Shown here: piece by piece, positions 1 to 7,857 of the stretch
Numbering within the stretch: the stretch's first letter is position 1
How the letters are laid out: every line of letters starts with the position of its first letter
The notes under the pieces: generated by a model
Told to the model about the DNA's origin: nothing
The model's database searches: none
Seen by the model: only the letters and a program-made list of their open reading frames with translations
Translations under genes and position numbers: made by a program
Source: Corynebacterium sp. NML130628
GTDB taxonomy: Bacteria; Actinomycetota; Actinomycetes; Mycobacteriales; Mycobacteriaceae
NCBI RefSeq assembly: GCF_001875665.1
Contig: NZ_MLAL01000014.1
Location: 1 to 64,000, forward strand
Length of the DNA: 64,000 nt
Reading direction: 5' to 3'

Positions 1-114
1 AACACCGACTGGGTTGCCTGAGAAAGTCACGATTATCCGCACAACAAGTAAGACCGCGCCGACGCCGTGTGCGTTGATGATGCATTGTTAACCATGATTC
101 CAGTCCACAACCAC
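1..114. other. left edge, no gene assigned
   Basis: One forward frame ends in a stop at about base 21, so the tail of a plus-strand gene could enter from the left, but too little is present to judge. The other open frames here run through the repeats that follow and have no convincing start or ribosome site. Confidence 0.4.
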
Positions 115-187
115 TTGACACCGAACGACATTTTTTGCGACCTGGGCTTTTGTTGGAATCGGACGGCAGTATTGCGTCCATTGTCAC
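115..187 (+). repeat. palindromic repeat, family B (unit B1)
   Basis: A 73-bp imperfect palindrome. The right arm reads GCGTCCATTGTCAC and the left arm is a decayed complement of it. The centre contains GCGACCTGGGCTTTTG, which matches the centre of two further B units at 44992-45066 and 50156-50232. It lies 18 bp before repeat A1, the same spacing as seen between units in the larger arrays. No function is known to me. Confidence 0.75.
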
Positions 188-205
188 TAGCGCGAACGCC
201 GGTGA

Positions 206-279
206 CACCAAATTCCTTGGTTTCAGAAAACAGCCAAGACAAAACACCAGGTGGCGGTCCCTCGAGGAGGAATTTGGTG
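206..279 (+). repeat. palindromic repeat, family A (unit A1)
   Basis: A 74-bp element bounded by the perfect 11-bp inverted repeat CACCAAATTCC / GGAATTTGGTG, with CACCAGGTGGC in the middle in place of the usual CCCAGGTCGC core. Seven further A units occur in the window (19796-19870, 44900-44974, 45084-45158, 45178-45253, 50064-50137, 50250-50324, 50344-50418). Confidence 0.85.
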
Positions 280-302
280 CGTAGCCAATACACCAACGCA
301 AG

Positions 303-334
303 CACCCCCTACCCGTTTTCCCGAGTAGGGGGTG
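303..334 (-). terminator. probable terminator of tRNA-Thr
   Basis: The 10-bp inverted repeat CACCCCCTAC / GTAGGGGGTG encloses a 12-base loop and begins nine bases beyond the 3' end of the minus-strand tRNA gene. The following minus-strand sequence is only weakly T-rich, so termination strength is uncertain. It could also act on the plus strand, where TTATT follows. Confidence 0.6.
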
Positions 335-342
335 TTATTCAG

Positions 343-415
343 AGCTAGAGACGAGACTTGAACTCGCAACCTACGCATTACAAGTGCGTTGCGCTACCAA
401 TTGCGCCACTCTAGC
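343..415 (-). tRNA. tRNA-Thr (anticodon TGT)
   Basis: The reverse complement folds as a complete 73-nt cloverleaf. GCTAGAG at the 5' end pairs with CTCTAGC at the 3' end, the D-arm contains TGGCGCAATTGGTAGCGCA, the anticodon loop is CTTGTAA with anticodon TGT for threonine ACA codons, and the T-arm contains GTTCAAGTC. The discriminator base is T and CCA is not encoded. Its 5' 22 bases are also the 3' end of the DUF364-like reading frame on the same strand. Confidence 0.95.
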
Positions 416-1143
416 AGCGCTGAAGAGTCTACACTAACGTTCACCCGTTTACCGAAATCCCACTTCCTACCTCCACCGATGCCCTTCAGCGTACCGAGGA
501 GACCGGTCGGGTTGGTGGAGATGAAGCCGGAGAGGGTGGTGGCGCCGGCGTCGAAAAGGATGGGTGTCATTGGGGTTGATGGGCCGACGATGATGGTGTC
601 CATCCCGGAGGCGAGTTCCAAGAGGCGTGGCATCGTTTTATTCACGAGGGCGGAGGCGGTGATGAATACGGCGTCGAGATCTGGGGCGAGGTACTCGAAG
701 GCGGAGTCGGGGTAGTCGCCGGGGCGCTGGACACGCTCGAATACGTAGAGGTCGGCGACGTCGCGGAGGGTGCGCTCCAGTCCCGGGAAGTGCCCGACGA
801 CGCCTACACGTTTGCCAGCGTAACGCGAGGCGTAGGCGACGAACGCGTCCGGGGCGTCTGTGAAGTGGGACGTATCGCGGTTGACCCAGGCGTTGATGGC
901 GGCGAGGCCGACGCCGGCTTCGGCGAGGTTCCACGATTTGAGCATGGAGGCGGCGTCGACAAGGGGGCGACCGATTGGAGAGTCGGAAAGGACCGGGCGG
1001 CCATCGCCGGGGTAGACGGCGGCGATGCCGACGTGCCCATCGGAGGTGCGGAGCCATGCCCAGTGGGGTGCGATGCCGAAGTCGGTGACGGTAATGGAGG
1101 TCGGGGTGGCGTCGATAAGTTGGTCGTAGAGTTGCCAGGTCAT
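394..1143 (-). CDS. DUF364 / DUF4213-type Rossmann protein
   Basis: A 249-residue soluble protein that looks like the DUF4213/DUF364 family, whose members are often discussed as putative heavy-metal chelation or cofactor-related proteins without a settled role. The N-terminal part (to about residue 105) corresponds to the small DUF4213 domain. The rest is Rossmann-like, with glycine-rich turns such as VGVVGHFPG near residue 115 and IIVGPSTPMTP near residue 200. The ATG at 1143 has no ribosome site but lies six bases after TAGAAT, so the message is probably leaderless. The last codons and the stop lie inside tRNA-Thr, so a single transcript could hold both. It is divergent from thrE. Family assignment is from memory of the fold pattern; substrate unknown. 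Confidence 0.7.
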   Translation of the reverse strand: MTWQLYDQLIDATPTSITVTDFGIAPHWAWLRTSDGHVGIAAVYPGDGRPVLSDSPIGRPLVDAASMLKSWNLAEAGVGLAAINAWVNRDTSHFTDAPDAFVAYASRYAGKRVGVVGHFPGLERTLRDVADLYVFERVQRPGDYPDSAFEYLAPDLDAVFITASALVNKTMPRLLELASGMDTIIVGPSTPMTPILFDAGATTLSGFISTNPTGLLGTLKGIGGGRKWDFGKRVNVSVDSSALLEWRNW

Positions 1144-1188
1144 GTGGCCATTCTAGGTGTGTCGGAGTACCTTGCTAGGGTCGAGTAC
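1144..1188. promoter_or_regulatory. divergent leaderless promoters, DUF364-like gene and thrE
   Basis: On the minus strand TAGAAT (1150-1155) sits six bases before the ATG at 1143. On the plus strand TAGGGT (1176-1181) sits seven bases before the GTG at 1189. Both are good corynebacterial -10 boxes at the distance expected if transcription starts on the start codon. Only about 45 bp separate the two start codons, so the two promoters are back to back. No clear -35 hexamers are seen. Confidence 0.6.
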
Positions 1189-2652
1189 GTGAACTTGAAT
1201 TCGCTGTGGGAGTTTGTCCGCGGGTCACGCCAACATGTGGCAACGATTGACGCGGCGCGAACGTCACCGCCGCCGTCCGTGCTCGCCCCAATTGACCTGA
1301 CGGATACCGCGCAGGTGGCCGGGGTGATGAATATTGCTGCGCGTATTGGGGAGATCCTGATCGCGAACGGCACGACGTCTTCGGATGCGATTGCGCAGAT
1401 TCACACAGTGACGTCGTCGTATGGTCTGCACTACTGCCATGTGGACATCACGGTGAACACGATCATGATCAACACGATTATTGGTGTGCATAAGCGCACA
1501 CCGGTCAATGTGTTCCGCGTGGTCACGATGATGAGCGAGAACTACCATAAGCTGCAGGAAGCTGACCGGTTGATTCGGTCGATTCGTTCGGGTGCGACGC
1601 CACCGGAGCTTGCGGAGAACATCCTCGACGATATTGATAACTCCCCCATCCCGTGGCGCAATACGCGCTACTTGGCGGGCTGGCTCGTGATGGGTGCCGC
1701 CGTCGCGATTTTGCTGGGCGGGGACTTGTTCATGTCGGCGATCGGTGGGCTGACGTCGTTTCTGATCATGGGATTCAACAAGATCCTGTCGCGCAACTCG
1801 CTGCCCTACTTCTTCCACTGCGCCATCGGCGGTTTCTTGACGACGATCCCGGCGGCGTTGTTCTACGAGTTCGCGCCGTTGATCGGCAGGACGATCGTGC
1901 CGAGCCAGGTGATCGCGGTCGGCATCGTGGTCCTGTTGGCGGGGTTAACGCTGGTGCAGTCGCTACTGGACGGGGTGACGGGCTCGCCGGTGACGGCCTC
2001 GGCGCGCTTCTTCCAGACACTACTGTTCACGGGCGGCATTGTAGCTGGTGTCGCGATTGGTTTGAACGTGTGGGAGATGATGGGCCTAGGCCTGCCGCCG
2101 TTGGAAACGATGCTCGGTACACCGACGTTTAGTGGTGCGGCGGCGCGTATTGCGGGTAGTACGTTGGCGTCGGCGGCGTTTGCGGTGACGTGTTTTGCGG
2201 AGCGCCCCGCCGTGGTGGTGTCGGCGTTTACTGCCGCGGCCGGTTCGAGTATGTACTACCTGTTTTTGATCCCGCTCGGTTCAGGCGCTTTGATGGCGAC
2301 TGCGGCGCTGGCCTTCGTCGTGGGGCTGGCGGGTGGTTTGATTGCCCGACGTTTCCTGATCAACCCGGTGATCACGGCGGTGGCCGGCGTGACCCCGTTC
2401 CTGCCCGGTTCGGGTGTGTACCGCGGCATGTACGCAATGATGAACGAGCAGATCGTGGTGGGGCTGACGAACCTGTTCATGGCGGTCGGGACCTGCATGG
2501 CGCTGGCCGGTGGTGTGGTGTTTGGCGAGTGGGTGGCACGCCGCCTGCGGTCCCCGCAGCACTACATTCCATACGACGCCTTCAAGCGGGCGGGGCGTTT
2601 TACGTTCCAGCAAATCCGCCGTCGGAGGCCCCCTGGCGGGCTTCGCCACTAG
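1189..2652 (+). CDS. thrE: ThrE threonine/serine exporter
   Basis: A 487-residue inner-membrane exporter of L-threonine and L-serine driven by the proton motive force; the Corynebacterium glutamicum protein is 489 residues. Signature segments of the family are obvious: APIDLTD..QVAGVMN near the N-terminus, HVDITVNTI, DRLIRSI.SGATPPE, GIVVLLAGLTLVQSL.DG.TGSPVTASARFF, LLARRFL-like IARRFLINP, and the late YRGMYAMMN. A hydrolase-like cytoplasmic N-terminal domain of about 160 residues is followed by about ten membrane segments. The GTG at 1189 was chosen over the longer open frame because homology starts there, a -10 box precedes it, and the upstream frame is a shadow of the divergent gene. Single gene, followed by the trehalose operon. 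Confidence 0.95.
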   Translation: MNLNSLWEFVRGSRQHVATIDAARTSPPPSVLAPIDLTDTAQVAGVMNIAARIGEILIANGTTSSDAIAQIHTVTSSYGLHYCHVDITVNTIMINTIIGVHKRTPVNVFRVVTMMSENYHKLQEADRLIRSIRSGATPPELAENILDDIDNSPIPWRNTRYLAGWLVMGAAVAILLGGDLFMSAIGGLTSFLIMGFNKILSRNSLPYFFHCAIGGFLTTIPAALFYEFAPLIGRTIVPSQVIAVGIVVLLAGLTLVQSLLDGVTGSPVTASARFFQTLLFTGGIVAGVAIGLNVWEMMGLGLPPLETMLGTPTFSGAAARIAGSTLASAAFAVTCFAERPAVVVSAFTAAAGSSMYYLFLIPLGSGALMATAALAFVVGLAGGLIARRFLINPVITAVAGVTPFLPGSGVYRGMYAMMNEQIVVGLTNLFMAVGTCMALAGGVVFGEWVARRLRSPQHYIPYDAFKRAGRFTFQQIRRRRPPGGLRH

Positions 2653-2660
2653 TATTGGCG

Positions 2661-2666
2661 TAGAAT
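2661..2666 (+). promoter_or_regulatory. -10 box of the otsA operon
   Basis: TAGAAT starts eight bases after the thrE stop, giving a predicted start of transcription near 2673 and a leader of about 35 bases that carries a strong AAGGAGG at 2693-2699 before the GTG at 2708. Confidence 0.5.
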
Positions 2667-2707
2667 CGTTGTGCTAGTAATGCGCGTCATACAAGGAGGA
2701 ACCCGTA

Positions 2708-3073
2708 GTGCCACCCAAGATCACCGACTCTCGCCCCTCGCCCGAGGCGCTCCACGCCCTCGAGGAGCAGACAGCATCTGGTGCTCGCAGGATTGTTGCT
2801 ACCTACGCCGAGGACTTTTTTGATGGCGTGACCTTGATGTCCATGCTCGGCGTCGAGCCACAGGGCTTCGTATACAAGAAGTACGCAGAGGAAGTCCTTG
2901 GCACCGAGGAAGAGGACGAGCCGAAGAAGGCCACCAAGAAAAAGGCCACGAAGAAAAAGAAAGCCACCAAGAAGAAGGCTTCTAAGAAGAAGGCCACAAA
3001 GAAAAAGGCCACCAAGAAGAAAGCAACAAAGAAGAAGGCCACGAAAAAGAAGACTGTAAAGAAGAAGTCGTAG
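2708..3073 (+). CDS. small protein with Lys-rich KKATKKK repeat tail
   Basis: A 121-residue protein of unknown function. Residues 1-75 form a mixed acidic/helical domain ending in GTEEEDEP. Residues from about 77 to the end are almost only lysine with alanine and threonine, in tandem KKATKKKA-type units, like the C-terminal tails of histone H1-like and mycobacterial HU/HupB proteins that bind DNA non-specifically. The GTG at 2708 follows AAGGAGG by 8 bases. It is two bases from otsA and must be co-transcribed with it. A DNA- or polyanion-binding role is inference from the tail; the globular part matches no family I can name. The repeat tail may vary in length between strains. Confidence 0.8.
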   Translation: MPPKITDSRPSPEALHALEEQTASGARRIVATYAEDFFDGVTLMSMLGVEPQGFVYKKYAEEVLGTEEEDEPKKATKKKATKKKKATKKKASKKKATKKKATKKKATKKKATKKKTVKKKS

Positions 3074-3075
3074 TT

Positions 3076-4365
3076 GTGAATGAGTTCGTAGTGGTGGCAA
3101 ACCGCCTGCCTGTCGACCGCGTCGAGGGCGGGTGGAAGGCGTCACCCGGCGGGCTCGTGGCCGCGCTCGCCCCGGTGTTGCGGGCGCGCGCTGGTTGCTG
3201 GGTGGGGTGGTCCGGCGCTGTCGATGAACCGGTTGAGCCGTTTACTTTCGACGGCATTGACCTGTACCCGGTGACGCTGGATGCTCAGGACTACGAGGAG
3301 TTCTACGAGGGTTTTTCCAATTCGACGTTGTGGCCGCTCTACCACGACCTGATTGTGCCGCCGCAGTACCACGAGCAGTGGTGGCAGCGCTACCGCGACG
3401 TGAACGTCCGGTTCGCGCGCGCGGCTGCCAAGGTGGCGGCGCAGGGCGCGACGGTGTGGGTGCAGGATTATCAGCTGCAGTTGGTGCCGGGTCTGTTGCG
3501 CGAGATGCGCCCCGATCTGACCATCGGGTTTTTCCTGCATATCCCTTTCCCCTCCCCGGACTTGTTCCGTCAGCTTCCGTGGCGCGAGGTACTCATCGAT
3601 GGCTTGCACGGCTGTGACCTCGTGGGGTTCCAGCGTGAGGCGGATGAGCGGAATTTCCGCGCGCTCGTGGGCGACAACGACAACGAGCACAGTCCGCGCA
3701 GTGGCACGTTCCCGATCTCGATTGATCCGGCGGCGGTGCAGGTTGGTTCGCCGGAGGCGGTGGCGAAGCTGCGGGCGTCGGTAGGTAACCCGACAGCGCT
3801 GATGTTGGGTGTTGACCGCATGGATTACACGAAGGGCATCCTGCAGCGTTTGCTCGCGTTCGAGCAGCTCCTTGAGGAGGGTGTCGACGCCACCTTGATC
3901 CAGCTAGCCACCCCGTCGCGCGAGCGTATCGAGCACTACCGCGAGACCCGCCGCCAAGTCGAAGAGGCGGTGGGCCGGATTAATGGCCGTTTTGGTTCGG
4001 TGGGCCGCCCGGTGATCCACTACATGCACCGGGGTGTATCGAAGCAGGAGCTGGGCACGTTCTACGCGGCGGCGGACGTGATGTTGGTGACGCCGTTTAA
4101 GGACGGCATGAACCTAGTGGCGAAGGAGTATGTGGCCTGCCACCCGAACGGCGATGGTGCGTTGGTGCTGTCCGAGTTCGCCGGTGCTGCGGTGGAGCTG
4201 CATGATGCCTATTTGTGTAATCCCTTCGAGGGGGCGTCGATACTTCGGGCGATGCGTGAGGCGCTTGACCCGGACCCGGCGCGGATGCGCCGGATGTATG
4301 CGCGGGTGATGGGGCACGATGTGCACCGGTGGGCCGCGGAGTTTTTGCAGGAGGTTGCGCGATGA
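3076..4365 (+). CDS. otsA: trehalose-6-phosphate synthase
   Basis: A GT20 glycosyltransferase joining UDP-glucose and glucose-6-phosphate to trehalose-6-phosphate, first step of the OtsAB route. Trehalose serves as osmoprotectant and as carrier sugar of mycolates in the corynebacterial envelope. Hallmarks are NRLPVDR (9-15), WVQDYQL (128-134), IPFPSP, VDRMDYTKGI (246-255), the sugar-nucleotide motif DGMNLVAKEY (343-352) and LSEFAGAA. At 429 residues it is shorter than the usual 470-500; much of the difference lies between GFQ (184-186) and FPISID (212-217), and no catalytic residue appears lost. Start GTG at 3076, two bases after the previous stop. Its stop overlaps the next ATG. Confidence 0.95.
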   Translation: MNEFVVVANRLPVDRVEGGWKASPGGLVAALAPVLRARAGCWVGWSGAVDEPVEPFTFDGIDLYPVTLDAQDYEEFYEGFSNSTLWPLYHDLIVPPQYHEQWWQRYRDVNVRFARAAAKVAAQGATVWVQDYQLQLVPGLLREMRPDLTIGFFLHIPFPSPDLFRQLPWREVLIDGLHGCDLVGFQREADERNFRALVGDNDNEHSPRSGTFPISIDPAAVQVGSPEAVAKLRASVGNPTALMLGVDRMDYTKGILQRLLAFEQLLEEGVDATLIQLATPSRERIEHYRETRRQVEEAVGRINGRFGSVGRPVIHYMHRGVSKQELGTFYAAADVMLVTPFKDGMNLVAKEYVACHPNGDGALVLSEFAGAAVELHDAYLCNPFEGASILRAMREALDPDPARMRRMYARVMGHDVHRWAAEFLQEVAR

Positions 4366-4766
4366 AGCGTCTGCTTGTTGCGGGTGCAGCCCTGGGGTTG
4401 GCGGCGTGTGCGCCTGCGCCTCCGGTGTGGCAGGTCGTTGCTGTGTACACGTCGCCGGACACTCCGGGGGATTTGCCTGATCGGGCGAATGTGAGCATCG
4501 ATGGTTCGAAGCTGACCGGTTCGACGGGTTGCGGCAAGGTCGAAGGCGAGGTCACGGTTACTGAAGACACACTCGCTATTCACGAGATTTCCTTCCCCGA
4601 TCCCGCTGGCTGCGAGGGTGCTGCCCGCTACACGCATGACCAGCTGGCGTCGGTGGTGGTGCCGGAGGCCACGTTCCACATCAACAATGTCAGTGACACT
4701 GAGAAGGTGCTCACGCTCGACGGCGAGGACGTGAACGAGCCGAGCGTGAGGGTGATGATGTTGTGA
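4362..4766 (+). CDS. small lipoprotein with META/HslJ-like fold
   Basis: A 134-residue exported lipoprotein: MKRLLVAGAALGLAAC gives a signal peptide with lipobox LAAC, so Cys16 would be acylated. The mature part contains DGSKLTGSTGCGKVEG followed by DTLAIHEISFPDPAGC, the layout of META/HslJ domains (a glycine-rich GC.. turn and a second cysteine), so a disulfide is plausible. The ATG at 4362 overlaps the otsA stop and the gene overlaps otsB by four bases, so it is translationally coupled inside the trehalose operon. Role unknown; position suggests an envelope function linked to osmotic stress, which is inference. Confidence 0.8.
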   Translation: MKRLLVAGAALGLAACAPAPPVWQVVAVYTSPDTPGDLPDRANVSIDGSKLTGSTGCGKVEGEVTVTEDTLAIHEISFPDPAGCEGAARYTHDQLASVVVPEATFHINNVSDTEKVLTLDGEDVNEPSVRVMML

Positions 4767-5446
4767 GTTCCATCGACTACTTGTCGACGGCCCCTTCGCT
4801 CCTCGTCTGTCTCGATTTCGACGGCACGATCAGCGAGCTGAACCCGGACCCCTACGCGGTGAAGCCGCACCCGGTGGCGCTGGACGCGATTGCGCGGCTG
4901 GCGCACGCCCCCGGCACGGAGGTGGCGATGCTGTCCGGCCGCCATCTGGAGGGCCTGCGCAGGGTGTTCCCACTGGGGGACCCGGTGGTGTTGGTGGGCT
5001 CGCACGGCGCTGAGCCTGGACCGGAGCTTACGTCGGAGGATGTCGCGTACCTAGATGCGATTGGGCAGCAGCTAGAGACGATCGCGGTGCCGCCGGCCTA
5101 CGTGGAGGTCAAGCCGTACCAGCGGGTACTGCACGTCGCGCCCGTGGAGGATGCGGCGTTGCGTGAGCGCATGCTGGCGGAGGCCCTGCGGATTGCGACG
5201 CCTCGTCCTGTCACGCCGGGTAACAACGTGGTGGAGTTTTCTGCGGTGGACGTATCGAAAGGCTCGTGGCTAAGGGCCCACAAGCAGCGCTTTGCTGCGA
5301 CGCTCTTCGCGGGCGATGACGTCACCGATGACTCGGCGCTGGCGGTGCTGGGGCCTGCGGATGTTGGCATCAAGGTGGGCATTGACGTCGCCGGCGTGGA
5401 TGGGATGGCGGCGTTCTTAAGGCAGCTCGCCGACGCACGCTGTTGA
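4763..5446 (+). CDS. otsB: trehalose-6-phosphate phosphatase
   Basis: A 227-residue HAD-superfamily phosphatase that removes phosphate from trehalose-6-phosphate, second step of the OtsAB route. The nucleophile motif is LDFDGT with Asp18 and Asp20, followed by the cap-side motif MLSGR, VGSHGAE and the Mg-binding motif FAGDDVTDDSAL near residue 188. GTG start at 4763 overlaps the preceding stop (GTGA). The stop codon lies in the Zur-like box that precedes the metal transporter. Confidence 0.92.
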   Translation: MSSIDYLSTAPSLLVCLDFDGTISELNPDPYAVKPHPVALDAIARLAHAPGTEVAMLSGRHLEGLRRVFPLGDPVVLVGSHGAEPGPELTSEDVAYLDAIGQQLETIAVPPAYVEVKPYQRVLHVAPVEDAALRERMLAEALRIATPRPVTPGNNVVEFSAVDVSKGSWLRAHKQRFAATLFAGDDVTDDSALAVLGPADVGIKVGIDVAGVDGMAAFLRQLADARC

Positions 5447-5479
5447 TATTCATTTTCAATACCGCGTAGAATGGCGCCC
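5443..5479 (+). promoter_or_regulatory. Zur-like box and leaderless promoter of the metal ABC operon
   Basis: TTGATATTCATTTTCAA (5443-5459) is an AT-rich imperfect palindrome closely resembling actinobacterial Zur boxes. Its left end TTGATA can serve as the -35; TAGAAT (5467-5472) is 18 bases downstream as the -10. Transcription would start at about 5479-5480, on the ATG itself. A repressor bound here would cover the -35. The box overlaps the otsB stop codon. Confidence 0.65.
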
Positions 5480-6364
5480 ATGTTTTCACGACGTTTCTTT
5501 GGCATCCTTGCAGCATCGACGCTCGCGTTGAGCGCCTGCAGCAGCACCGACACCTCACCTGAAGCCGCCAACGCTCCCGCGTCTGACGACGGCCAGATCG
5601 TGGCCACCACCCAGGTGTGGGCGGACGTCGCGAGCTTGGTCACGGGCCAGGAGGTCCCGGCGATCATCGCGAACACCTCGGTAGATCCGCACGACTACGA
5701 GCCGACAGCCGCCGACCTTGCCCAGGTAGCGAAGGCGGTGCTCGTGGTGGCCAACGGCGGCGCCTACGACGCCCGCATCTACGGCGCGGCCGAGGCTGCG
5801 AACGTCGTGTCTGCGCTACCGCTGGCGGAGGCGCACGACCATGACCACGACCACGACTCCGCACACGATGAGCACGGCCACGAGGGCCATGACCATGCTC
5901 ACGAGGAGAACGAGCACATCTGGTACTCCACCGAGGCGATCGCGAAGGTGGGCGCGGACCTCGCGCAGCGCACCGACGGCTCGACGGACACGCTCGACGG
6001 AAAACTTGCGCAGCTGCAAGCGAAGCTGGACTCCCTGCATGAAGCCCGTGTGGCGCAGACGCACCCAATTGCCGACGCCATCATCGAGGAGTCCGCGCTG
6101 GAAGACGTCACGCCTGAGTCCTTCCGCCACGCGACGCTGAACCACTCGGAGCCGTCCTCGGCGGCGCTCGCCGAGTTCATCGCAGCCCTGGAGTCCGGTG
6201 AGATCGACATCCTGATTCACAACCCGCAAAGCCCGAACGGTGTCTCTGACAAGCTGGTCGAGGTGGCGAAGGCCAACAACGTCAAGGTCGTCGATATCTA
6301 CGAGACCCCGCCAAACGGCGAGAACTTCTTCGACTACTTTGCAAAGGCACTTGACGAGCTCTAA
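5480..6364 (+). CDS. Zn/Mn ABC transporter substrate-binding lipoprotein (ZnuA/TroA type)
   Basis: Cluster A-I metal-binding lipoprotein that captures Zn2+ or Mn2+ outside the membrane for the ABC importer that follows. MFSRRFFGILAASTLALSAC is a lipoprotein signal peptide. The mature part has TTQVWADVASLVTG, DPHDYEPTAADL with a metal His, and a His/Asp/Glu-rich loop (about residues 117-142, many DHDHD and HEHGH-like steps) typical of zinc-specific members, followed by HIWYS. A second conserved His region is NHSEPSSA. The ATG at 5480 was preferred over 5471 because of the predicted start of transcription. The His-rich loop and Zur-like box favour zinc over manganese. Confidence 0.9.
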   Translation: MFSRRFFGILAASTLALSACSSTDTSPEAANAPASDDGQIVATTQVWADVASLVTGQEVPAIIANTSVDPHDYEPTAADLAQVAKAVLVVANGGAYDARIYGAAEAANVVSALPLAEAHDHDHDHDSAHDEHGHEGHDHAHEENEHIWYSTEAIAKVGADLAQRTDGSTDTLDGKLAQLQAKLDSLHEARVAQTHPIADAIIEESALEDVTPESFRHATLNHSEPSSAALAEFIAALESGEIDILIHNPQSPNGVSDKLVEVAKANNVKVVDIYETPPNGENFFDYFAKALDEL

Positions 6365-7044
6365 TGCTGCACCTGACCAACGCTTCCTGCGATCCCCTGT
6401 GGCACGACATCAACATGGATGTCGCCGCGGGGGAATTTGTTGCTGTGCTGGGCCCGAACGGCAGCGGCAAGTCCACCTTGCTCGGCACGATCCTGGGCAC
6501 TCGCAAACTCAGCTCGGGCACCATCACGGCGCCAAAGAACATCGGGTTTATCCCGCAGCAGCGCATGTTCGCGCCCGAGCTACCAGTGCGGGTGCGCGAC
6601 CTGGTGTCGCTATCGCTTGAGCACCGGCCGCTGCGCCGGCCGAGGAAGGGGGACGTCGATAAGCTGTTGGAAAGTGTTGGTGCGCTGCACCTTGCCGACG
6701 CCCGCGTGGGCACCCTGTCGGGTGGTCAGCAGCAGCTGGTGCGGCAGGCGCAGGCCTTTGCGAAGCAGCCGGAGCTCATCCTGGCCGACGAGCCCCTACT
6801 CTCCCTCGACGTGGCGCGACAGCGCGACTTCGTGTCCCGACTACACGCCGCCAACGTCGCGGTGGTGATGGTGACGCACTCCATCGACCCAGTGATCGAC
6901 ATCGTGGACAAGGTGCTCTACCTGGGGCCGAACGGGCACGTGGTCGGCAGTGCCGACGAGGTGCTGCGTTCCGAGGTACTCAGTGAGCTGTACGGCGCCC
7001 CGGTGGAGGTCGTGCGCGTAGGTGGAAAGACGGTGATCCTGTAA
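6364..7044 (+). CDS. metal ABC transporter ATP-binding protein (ZnuC type)
   Basis: A 226-residue ATPase energising the importer. Walker A is GPNGSGKST near residue 32, the Q-loop is FIPQQR, the signature is LSGGQQQL near residue 118 and Walker B is LILADEPLLSLD. The start overlaps the stop of the binding protein (TAATG at 6362-6366), so translation is coupled. The permease follows at once. Confidence 0.92.
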   Translation: MLHLTNASCDPLWHDINMDVAAGEFVAVLGPNGSGKSTLLGTILGTRKLSSGTITAPKNIGFIPQQRMFAPELPVRVRDLVSLSLEHRPLRRPRKGDVDKLLESVGALHLADARVGTLSGGQQQLVRQAQAFAKQPELILADEPLLSLDVARQRDFVSRLHAANVAVVMVTHSIDPVIDIVDKVLYLGPNGHVVGSADEVLRSEVLSELYGAPVEVVRVGGKTVIL

Positions 7045-7857
7045 ATGCTGGAGCAAACGCAGTACCTGCTCGGGTTCGATTTCGTGATCATTGCGCTGAT
7101 CGCCTGCGCGTTGCTGGGCGTGCTTTCCGGGGTGATCGCGCCACTGATCGTGATGCGGAAAATGTCATTCGCGGTGCACGCCACCTCTGAACTGGCGCTG
7201 ATGGGCGCGGCGATTGCCCTCGTGACAGGCCTGAACCTGAGCCTGGGGGCCGTCGTCGGGTCAATCATGGCGGCGATCGTGCTCGTCCTGCTGGGGCTTC
7301 GCAGCGACACTGACTCCTCCGTCGGCGTGGTGATGAGCTTCGGGATGGGCATTTCCGTGCTGTGCATCCACCTCTACCCCGGCAACTCCACCACGGCGAT
7401 GGCGCTGCTGACAGGCCAAGTCGTTGGGGTGAGCAAGGAAAATCTCGGGGTGCTGACGGCCACCACGCTGCTGGTCGTTGTGGCGGTCATGGTGCTGTGG
7501 CGCCCGCTGCTGTTCGCGTCCGTGGACCCGGAGATGGCGGCCGCGAGCGGGGTACGCGTGAAGGTACTGGCCACCCTGTTCGCCATCCTGCTCGGAATGG
7601 CCGCCGCCCAGACCGTCCAGATCGTGGGTGTGCTGCTGGTGATGGCGCTGCTGATCACGCCCGGCGCGTCCGCGGTGGCCATTACGGCGCGTCCCGCGGC
7701 GGCGGTGGCGTGGTCGGTGTGCTTTGCGGAGCTCGCAGCCGTGGGCGGCATGCTGCTTTCGCTGGCGCCCGGCCTGCCGGTGAGTGTGATGGTGGCGTTC
7801 GTGTCCTTCGCCATCTACCTCGCGTGCCGGGCGGTGGGCTACTTCACGCGGCGCTGA
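7045..7857 (+). CDS. metal ABC transporter permease (ZnuB type)
   Basis: A 270-residue inner-membrane permease of the ABC-3 family with about eight to nine hydrophobic segments. Early family motifs are [30 protein letters not shown] (read here in two parts: a start near residue 25 and [10 protein letters not shown] near residue 46). It starts directly after the ATPase gene. Its 3' end overlaps the convergent rlmB gene by 19 bases, so the two transcripts are antisense at their ends. Confidence 0.9.
   Translation: MLEQTQYLLGFDFVIIALIACALLGVLSGVIAPLIVMRKMSFAVHATSELALMGAAIALVTGLNLSLGAVVGSIMAAIVLVLLGLRSDTDSSVGVVMSFGMGISVLCIHLYPGNSTTAMALLTGQVVGVSKENLGVLTATTLLVVVAVMVLWRPLLFASVDPEMAAASGVRVKVLATLFAILLGMAAAQTVQIVGVLLVMALLITPGASAVAITARPAAAVAWSVCFAELAAVGGMLLSLAPGLPVSVMVAFVSFAIYLACRAVGYFTRR

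Noticed and set aside
790..1188. Longer N-terminus for ThrE
   Set aside because: The upstream codons are the shadow of the divergent DUF364-like gene, family homology starts near 1189 and a promoter box lies just before it.
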